Below, one piece after another: positions 57,017 to 64,000 of a stretch of 64,000 nt of DNA (positions are counted from its first letter, which is position 1; the number at the start of each line of letters is the position of its first letter). Source of the stretch: Mesostigma viride (Eukaryota > Streptophyta > Mesostigmatophyceae > Mesostigmatales > Mesostigmataceae); NCBI GenBank assembly GCA_009746045.1, contig RPFO01000938.1, forward strand, positions 477,742 through 541,741, in the 5' to 3' direction. The position numbers and the translations under genes are program-made. Below the pieces are notes generated by a model, which had not been told where the DNA came from, did no database searches, and worked only from the letters and a program-made list of their open reading frames with translations.

Positions 57017-58254
57017 ATTCAATTCACTTCAACTCACTTCACTTCGCCTCGCTTCGCTTCGCTTCGCCTCGCTTCGCTTCGCTTCGCCTCGCTTCGCTTC
57101 GCTTCGCCTCGCTTCGCCTCGCTTCGCTTCGCTTCGCCTCGCTTCGCCTCGCTTCGCTTCGCTTCGCCTCGCTTCGCTTCGCTTCGCTTCGCTTCGCTTC
57201 GCTTCGCCTCGCTTCGCCTCGCTTCGCTTCGCTTCGCCTCGCTTCGCTTCGCTTCGCCTCGCTTCGCTTCGCTTCGCTTCGCTTCGCCTCGCTTCGCCTC
57301 GCTTCGCCTCGCTTCGCCTCGCTTCGCCTCGCTTCGCCTCGCTTCGCTTCGCTTCGCCTCGCTTCGCTTCGCTTCGCCTCGCTTCGCTTCGCTTCGCCTC
57401 GCTTCGCTTCGCTTCGCCTCGCTTCGCCTCGCTTCGCCTCGCTTCGCTTCGCTTCGCCTCGCTTCGCTTCGCTTCGCTTCGCTTCGCTTCGCTTCGCTTC
57501 GCTTCGCTTCGCTTCGCTTCGCTTCGCTTCGCTTCGCTTCGCTTCGCTTCGCTTGGCTTCGCCTCGCTTCGCCTCGCTTCGCTTCGCTTCGCCTCGCTTC
57601 GCTTCGCTTCGCTTCGCTTCGCTTCGCTTCGCTTCGCTTCGCTTCGCTTCGCTTCGCTTCGCTTCGCTTCGCTTCGCTTCGCTTCGCTTCGCTTCGCTTC
57701 GCTTCGCTTCGCCTCGCTTCGCCTCGCTTCGCCTCGCTTCGCCTCGCTTCGCTTCGCTTCGCTTCGCTTCGCTTCGCTTCGCTTCGCCTCGCTTCGCCTC
57801 GCTTCGCCTCGCTTCGCTTCGCTTCGCTTCGCTTCGCTTCGCCTCGCTTCGCCTCGCTTCGCCTCGCTTCGCCTCGCTTCGCGTCGCTTCGCTTCGCGTC
57901 GCTTCGCGTCGCTTCGCTTCGCCTCGCTTCGCCTCGCTTCGCTTCGCTTCGCCTCGCTTCGCTTCGCTTCGCTTCGCCTCGCTTCGCTTCGCTTCGCCTC
58001 GCTTCGCTTCGCTTCGCTTCGCCTCGCTTCGCCTCGCTTCGCCTCGCTTCGCCTCGCTTCGCCTCGCTTCGCCTCGCTTCGCCTCGCTTCGCCTCGCTTC
58101 GCCTCGCTTCGCCTCGCTTCGCCTCGCTTCGCCTCGCTTCGCCTCGCTTCGCTTCGCTTCGCCTCGCTTCGCTTCGCTTCGCCTCGCTTCGCCTCGCTTC
58201 GCCTCGCTTCGCGTCGCTTCGCTTCGCTTCGCTTCGCTTCGCTTCGCTTCGCTT
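57017..58254. repeat. 1.24-kb pentanucleotide satellite (GCTTC/GCCTC)n
   Basis: Starts as AATTC, ACTTC, AACTC pentamers (57017–57045) and becomes long GCTTC/GCCTC arrays with rare GCGTC and TTGGC variants. It ends at 58254 directly against the LINE-B-type hairpin CCTCCGTGGGGAGG (about 58263, minus orientation). Both strands stay open in several frames, giving spurious Arg/Phe/Ala/Ser or Glu/Ala/Lys/Arg repeats. Confidence 0.95.
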
Positions 58255-58329
58255 CAATGTATACCTCCGTGGGGAGGATATGTAACACAACGTTACTTAT
58301 GATTTATGACATGGCACCGTGGTAGACAA

Positions 58330-59624
58330 CTATTCCTGGTAGATATTCGATGCACTCAATCTCTTGCTTACTCACGGTGGTGAGTGAAGGCTGCTCACAC
58401 TGGAAAAGCCGGGGGTGGGCTACATGGCCCCCTATTTGGACAATGCCAAGCAATTAAACATTCCAAAAAATAATAGCAGTTCTAGCTACTGGGAAGAGAA
58501 AGTATGGTGAGCAATCCAAGTGGACTGCCACAAGAAAAATTGCCTAGATTAAGTGCGACAACTAGATGCTTGGTTTCCTAAGTCAGAACCCAAGGGCCCT
58601 CCTGGGCTAATATATGCATTCTTTGCTCTCAAGTGATAACGCAGAAATAAATATACAAGTAGGGTACCAGGGTCTGCGCCCCAAGGAACAGGCAGTGATC
58701 CATAATGAAAAATCGTCCCGCCTTGTCGTCGTTTCCCTCTTGCCCCCGTAATGACAGCAAAAGTTCCAAGAGAATGTCCCCCGCCTGGTCCTCTGTACTG
58801 AGGACTTTGTTCCGTGCTACACCAGAGAGTGGTTGCACTTCATACGATCTACAAAGAAGCAACTGGGCAGGGGTTCACCCGCATGCAAAACCCATCCAAG
58901 CGAAATGGGTTGCTGCATCTCCTATGGCTAACAGGTTTTGTTCCCCATAAGCACGGAGTCTCCATGGCTGTTATGACCTCGGCAGTCGTTCGCACGGCGC
59001 TGCCTGAGCGAGGGCTGCTGTTACCATATGGCCATGTTCCATGGTTAAGACCACTTTTGCTAGCTCATCCAGCTGCAGACGCATTCAGACAATACAGTGC
59101 AACAAACACAGCATGGACATATATCAGCCACCATCACAGCCAGCCAATTTGGCTGAAGCACGTGTGCCCCATGTAGAAAGAAAAACCTAATGGAGATATT
59201 GGACATTCAATTCCAAATCAACAGCTGCCCAACTAAACACTCTGCATTCCCAATGAGAATTGGTGACTCTCATTATCTCTTCCCATCTCAAACCCAGCGA
59301 CAATGGCTGCAAGTCCCTCTTTGTTCGATTCAAATTCCAGAGCCCTTCTTATTGCAACCATGCCCGGATCTATTCAGTAAAACACAGCGCTGCAATCGAA
59401 CCACTGCAATCATCCCACATCGTCTACATGAGGAGCGCGATGACCAACTGACTGAGGCATGCCAACTGGCCAGGCGAATCATGGCATGGCATGGCATGCC
59501 ATGCCATGGGAAATGCGTATCACATCTGAAGAATCACACGACACAGAGAAAGCTTTCAGTGGCCCACCCCCACCCCCACAACACACACAGCCTTTGTTTA
59601 GTACTTTTTGCTAGACGGGCGGTG
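58330..59624. other. 3' flank of NF-YC; no gene recognised
   Basis: No coding signal with recognisable homology. A 26-base stretch of CATGG/CCATG repeats near 59480–59507 forms a palindrome (GGCATGGCATGCCATGCC). If NF-YC has another 3' exon (the last exon also contains CAAG|GTAAGC), it would lie here, but none was found. Confidence 0.45.
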
Positions 59625-62600
59625 TCATGGCTTACCTTGCGGGGGCTGCTGCCACACGCCCGGCTGGTGCATCTGCTGATGCGGCATGTACTGCATCCCC
59701 CGCACCTGCGGCTGCTGTTAGGAAGCCAAAAGATGGACCCAACCAGGGCAAAGCAAAGGGGCCATCAGACAGTAGCAACATGGCTAGGCGGGGCAGGCCA
59801 GAAGTCCCATGCCTCTCAGGGCACAAAGGCAGCGTGGTCATCAGTCCATGGTAGTGCAGGGAACTAGGTCAGTAATTCACAGCCACCCAAAATCGCAAGG
59901 CGAAGCAAGGAGAAGCTCAAGGATAAGCTGGTGAATTGATTTCCATTCTTTAAACTATGCATGGGCGCTGGCTGGTTGGCGGGCGGGCGGGCAGGCAGGC
60001 AGGCACGCAGGCAGACAGCCACGCAGACAGGCAGCCACACAAAAGCGACATGCGCTGCAGTGCAGTTCACACAGTACCAACTACTGGTGTAACCCGTGGG
60101 CGAGATGGACATGTCCCAAACGTAGACCCACACACAAGAAATCAAGAACCACGTTTGCGGCGACCCCATTCTCCACGCATACTTAAAATGGGACTGATCA
60201 AGTTGTGCGTCCGGAAGGGGTTGTGCAAGATTTCACACACTCCCATAAGTAAGCGACGAAATCAGGGACCCTAAGGTCCAAGGTCATCGTTGCCCACTAA
60301 ACGAGGAGCACCGAGTCACATTCCCCCCCCCCCCTACCCCCATCAACGCCGGCTATCCCCACCACCCTATTCCTCTGAACGTCCGCGATGTGATCCGAAG
60401 GCCCCACCTGCTGGTACATCATCGAGTGGTCCATGTGCACAGGCGGGCGGTTGACCATCATCTGCTGGCCGTGGTCACCCTGCTGCAACGAAGACAAGCC
60501 GGGGGGCAGAAAGCGACGGAATAATGAGAGGAAGGTGACGGGAGGACCGCGACACGGTTGGTAACGAGGCGATCATGGGGGCAAGGGATTCCATGCCCAA
60601 GGTCAACCTGCTGCGAAGAAGACAAGACGGGGGGAGAGGGATGGTTTGTGATTTTCATTGTTGGAAGCGGGTAGTTGCAATATTGACAGACAGGAGCACG
60701 GCACGGACAGGAGCGAGGTATGCAAGGGGACAAGATGATGACTGCCTGTGGTCACCCTGCTCCAAGCTCAGGGATGGGAGCATGGACAGGAGGGGTGCAA
60801 AAGGACACAAACAGGGGGAGGGGTAGACGGCAGCATAAATACACAAGAAGGAAAAGAGATGGGACAGCCTAAGAAAACAGCTTTAATAAAACAAAACAAA
60901 AAAGGCTATGACCAACAGGAAACAAAAAAACGAGAACGTCTCCTTTGTATAAACGTATTGATATGATAGAGGAGCAACAACCTTGAGCCGCACAGCAGGC
61001 ATGACAGCCCAGATGGCGGGAAGCGCGACCTCCTCGCAGGCCAGGGGACCAGCCATCGACCATGCATCATGTAAACAATCCCGCATGCCCTAGCATCCTC
61101 ACATAAAGCGGGAGAAAGTCCATCTGGCAAGCCCCCCAGCCCGTCACATGTGCGCAAATGTCCATGCTGCATCGTGCCTCAAAGTACCGCTTGCCCACCT
61201 GGCCATACCTAGGTCACAAGTGCCAGATCACCAGTGTCACACACCAGTGCGTGTGTGTGTGTGCCGTGACCACGCTGCCTTGGTGGCACGTTTGTGTGTG
61301 TTGAGTACTACGTGCCTGCACGAGCCATCAGGGATATTGGCATTAGGGTTGCCTTGGAAAGCCTAGAACTACCTGAACACGAAACGTATACGGTCCTGTT
61401 CAAGAGCTGGCATGCCCTATGCCGGGCGCCCGTTATCCCTGGTGCCACACCACTCCTTCGTATTCACGTACCATGACCCCGCCGCCCTGCTGCATCGGCG
61501 GCTGCTGTTGCTGCTGCTGCTGCGGGATGTAGTACATCGGGTACTGGAGCGCCTCCTGGCCCGGCATCGCGGCCTGGGGCCGGCTGCCCGCCACCATCGC
61601 CTCGTGCGCCTCCTGCCCTCCCCAGCAATTGCCCCGACACCCACCCCCGCGACCACCACCACAGTCGACCCCAGCCCGCCGCCGCCGCCACCGCGGTGTA
61701 TAGCGTAGAATGAGAAAATACACGGCCACCGTGTGCAACAGGATAATGAGACGAATGGAAGGAGATAGCAGGACAACGAAAGAAAGGGAAACAAGAAGAC
61801 GATAGCACGGGGAATGCCGCAAGTAGAATCCAGGTTAATGAGGACCAGGGATGGCAAATTGCCATTGGCACATGAATGGCTGAAAAGATAGGACAGGAAG
61901 CGCGCGGAGTTTGTGTGAACAGCACAAAGTATTAGAGGAAGCTACACCTCAACGTAGCGTGAATGACAATGGGCATGACTGCAGGCTGGGAATACAAGAG
62001 AAAGGCCTGACAGTTGGGAAAGAGAAAACTGCCCTTTTTAAATGTGCAGGTCATTGGCCAAGTTCCCAGAGGAGATCTCTCTACCCGGCGCCATGCTAGG
62101 GTACGGTCTGCCAGCTCAGCTGCCTCTCGTCAGCAAGCCTGAGACTCCTTGGCCTTGGCAAACCCTTCAAAGGAAGCTGATATGGGCCAAATAGTAGGGA
62201 ATCGGGATGAGCCTTGTCACCAAAGAAACTGCCAGCAAGCGCAAATGCTAGTGAAAGCCTGGCGGAAGCCAAATCCACGCGCAAAGTGGAGAGAAGGAAA
62301 ACGCTGGTGAGGGAGACAAACCTTTATTTCGTCGCGGGGCACAATGTCGACCAGAAAGTCGAAGATGTCGGTTTTGGTGATGGCGGCCGCGATGTCGTTC
62401 CGCTGCAGCGTACGCCGCTTGTTCTCCTCCGTGTGGATCCAGGACCGCAGGGTCAGCTCCAGGATGAACATCTCGCACGCCTTGGAGAAGAGGACAGGCG
62501 CCTCGGCGCTGATCATCTGTTGATACCGCCACGTCATGAATTCCAGGATTCAAAATTGAAGGAATCAATGCACTTCAAATTCCCCTTTCAATTTAATGGT

Positions 62601-63366
62601 CCAACCTATCCAAACAAGCAATTTAAAAACTTTCTGAGCAGTCAAGTCTTGAAAATATGAGGCAAAGAGGGACGAATCCCTAGAGAAATCGAACAAACTG
62701 ACACGATGGCAATATTCAAAAGTCCACCCTGAAAGGAAGGGAAAACCGAGCTCCTCGCGCGTTTACTCACCCGGACGTCCTCATCAGACTTCATGATCTT
62801 CTTGATACGGGCCAGTGGCAGCTGATGGTTCTTGAAGTCCGGCTCTGGAAGGTTTGTAGAAACATCGGGAGAGAGCAAATCGACGTGAGGTCAGGACCGA
62901 GAGCCAAAACCCACAGCAGCGAAAGTAGTGCCAACCTGTACAGTTTCCAAAAAAGACAGGGCAATGAGCTACCTGAGATGCTCTCCATCTCCAGCTGCTG
63001 TTGCTGCCAAAATTGCTGGAGCTGCAACCTCTGCTGGTTCTGTGCGGCCCCCGGCATCTGGTACTGGACTTGCGCAGGTGGCTGCTGCATATGCTGAGCT
63101 TGGTAGGGCACCTGCACGGCAAGATAAGTTGGCAAGGGAAGGAAGTCACGTGCGGTTTAGCGAGGCAGATATTATTGAGGTAACTTTTGAAAAAAACAGT
63201 CGTTCTCCTCGGCGCGAGAACCGCGTACCTGCTGCGTTATTTGTGTCTGCGGCATCTGCGACTGGGGAATCTGGGCCTGGTATTGCTGCATCTGACCATA
63301 GCCCATTTGTGGCTGCTGAAGCTGTTGGTAATGCTGTTGTGGTAGCATATTGCTATGACCCGACAT
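59625..63366 (-). CDS. NF-YC: Nuclear transcription factor Y subunit C (histone fold)
   Basis: Pairs with NF-YB through a histone fold to bind CCAAT boxes with NF-YA; nuclear. Seven exons join in phase: 63366–63229, 63111–62973, 62844–62771, 62516–62322, 61612–61472, 60482–60408, 59714–59625, giving 283 residues. Gln-rich N-terminus (residues 1–85), then [34 protein letters not shown] (~95–114), [20 protein letters not shown] (~118–137), [35 protein letters not shown], then a Met/Gln/Pro-rich tail. The FW-Q-E lead-in and [12 protein letters not shown] match plant NF-YC closely. An intron (62770–62517) splits the histone fold between DEDVR and MISAE. The last exon reads to a TGA at 59625; an internal GTAAGC offers an alternative donor. 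Confidence 0.93.
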
Positions 63367-64000
63367 GGCGACAGTTGGAACGATCTGCTGCGTCCTGCGC
63401 TCTTTTGCCTCGCGTTCCCGGAACTAACGATTCCTTCCTTCGGCCTCGTCCCGCTTTGCCTACCGTGTTTTCGCTGACTTGTATACACCCGCTTGCGAGC
63501 TTTCCGAAATTTGCGTCGCCACGTCCAGCGCCGGGCTGCGCCCAAACCAGCGGTAACTGCCACGTACGGGCCACCAAGCCGTAAATGCTGCGCCCGAAGA
63601 CGGATAATCGGTCGCAGATCGCTCAGAAGGGTTTCTTGGGCGCGGCGCGTTGGGCCTCGCCTAAATTTGAAAAAGTCCAAAATTTGAAAGTCGGCCCGTC
63701 ACCTCCCGTCACCCTGCGTGTTCTCTGGGCCAGGCAGGGCTGCCGTGTGTCGCATCCTCGCCAGACGGCAGGTGGTTGTCAGGTCTTGTCAACAGCTGTT
63801 GACGTCCGACGGTCCGAGTCACAAGCTCTCACAAGACGAGTGACGGCAACTACAGGCTGAACGACACCGGAGGAGCAACCGCAGGGCTGCTGCTGGTGAA
63901 CACTGAACAGTACCTAAGCACCGAAATAACTTATGCTGACGTATGGGACGCACCTTGATTCTTTGATTTCTTTCTGCTCTGGTGCAGTCTTGAGTCTGGT
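63367..64000. promoter_or_regulatory. Upstream region of NF-YC
   Basis: No coding signal with homology; should hold the NF-YC promoter and 5' UTR. No CCAAT or TATA box was confidently placed. Confidence 0.4.

Noticed and set aside
57029-58325. Long repeat proteins on both strands (RFASL, EAKRS)
   Set aside because: Translation of the pentanucleotide satellite; simultaneous openness on both strands argues against coding.
59466-59507. CATGG palindrome as a regulatory hairpin
   Set aside because: Explained as a short simple repeat; no conserved context.

Overview
This is nuclear DNA from an intron-rich eukaryote, most likely a green alga (Viridiplantae). The nuclear factor Y subunit C homologue has a plant-like histone fold, introns follow GT–AG, a plastid-type biosynthetic enzyme carries a long N-terminal extension, and a short plant-telomere-like TTTAGGG stretch lies in one intron. 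There are no operons, ribosome-binding sites or CRISPR arrays. Coding exons make up a small part of the window; introns and intergenic DNA are packed with microsatellites, minisatellites and broken transposable elements. The species cannot be named from the sequence alone.

Six protein genes can be reconstructed, most of them exon by exon with consistent reading phase. (1) 1466–3250, + strand: a C2orf69-family serine hydrolase. (2) 18437–8538, − strand: a SARAF-like ER calcium-entry regulator in six recognised exons; the signal-peptide exon was not found. (3) 34565–25508, − strand: a U2AF large subunit (U2AF65)-like splicing factor in six phase-0 exons that goes straight from RRM1 to the UHM domain, with no RRM2. 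(4) 35360–39128, + strand: a WRN-type DEDDy 3'-5' exonuclease behind a dsRNA-binding-like domain, divergent from gene 3 across about 0.8 kb. (5) about 54799–45379, − strand: a bacterial-type (R)-citramalate synthase (CimA) in ten exons with a putative plastid targeting peptide. (6) 63366–59625, − strand: NF-YC in seven exons.

Between and inside the genes lie two non-LTR retrotransposon (LINE) families, here called LINE-A and LINE-B. Both end in a stem-loop with a CAAC loop followed by a short AT-rich tandem tail. There is also a LINE ORF1 gene, a repeated element D (at least seven copies), an element C built around a (TG)n tract, and a 1.85-kb inverted-terminal-repeat DNA transposon. Two clear nested insertions with 9–11 bp target-site duplications can be read directly.

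Simple repeats are extreme. They include 2.2 kb of a 16-mer, 1.9 kb of (GACC)n with (CACC)n blocks, 1.2 kb of a pentanucleotide, and symmetric (GGTT)n-(GGTG)n-(GGTT)n. Most lie inside introns. Many long open reading frames here are only repeat translations.
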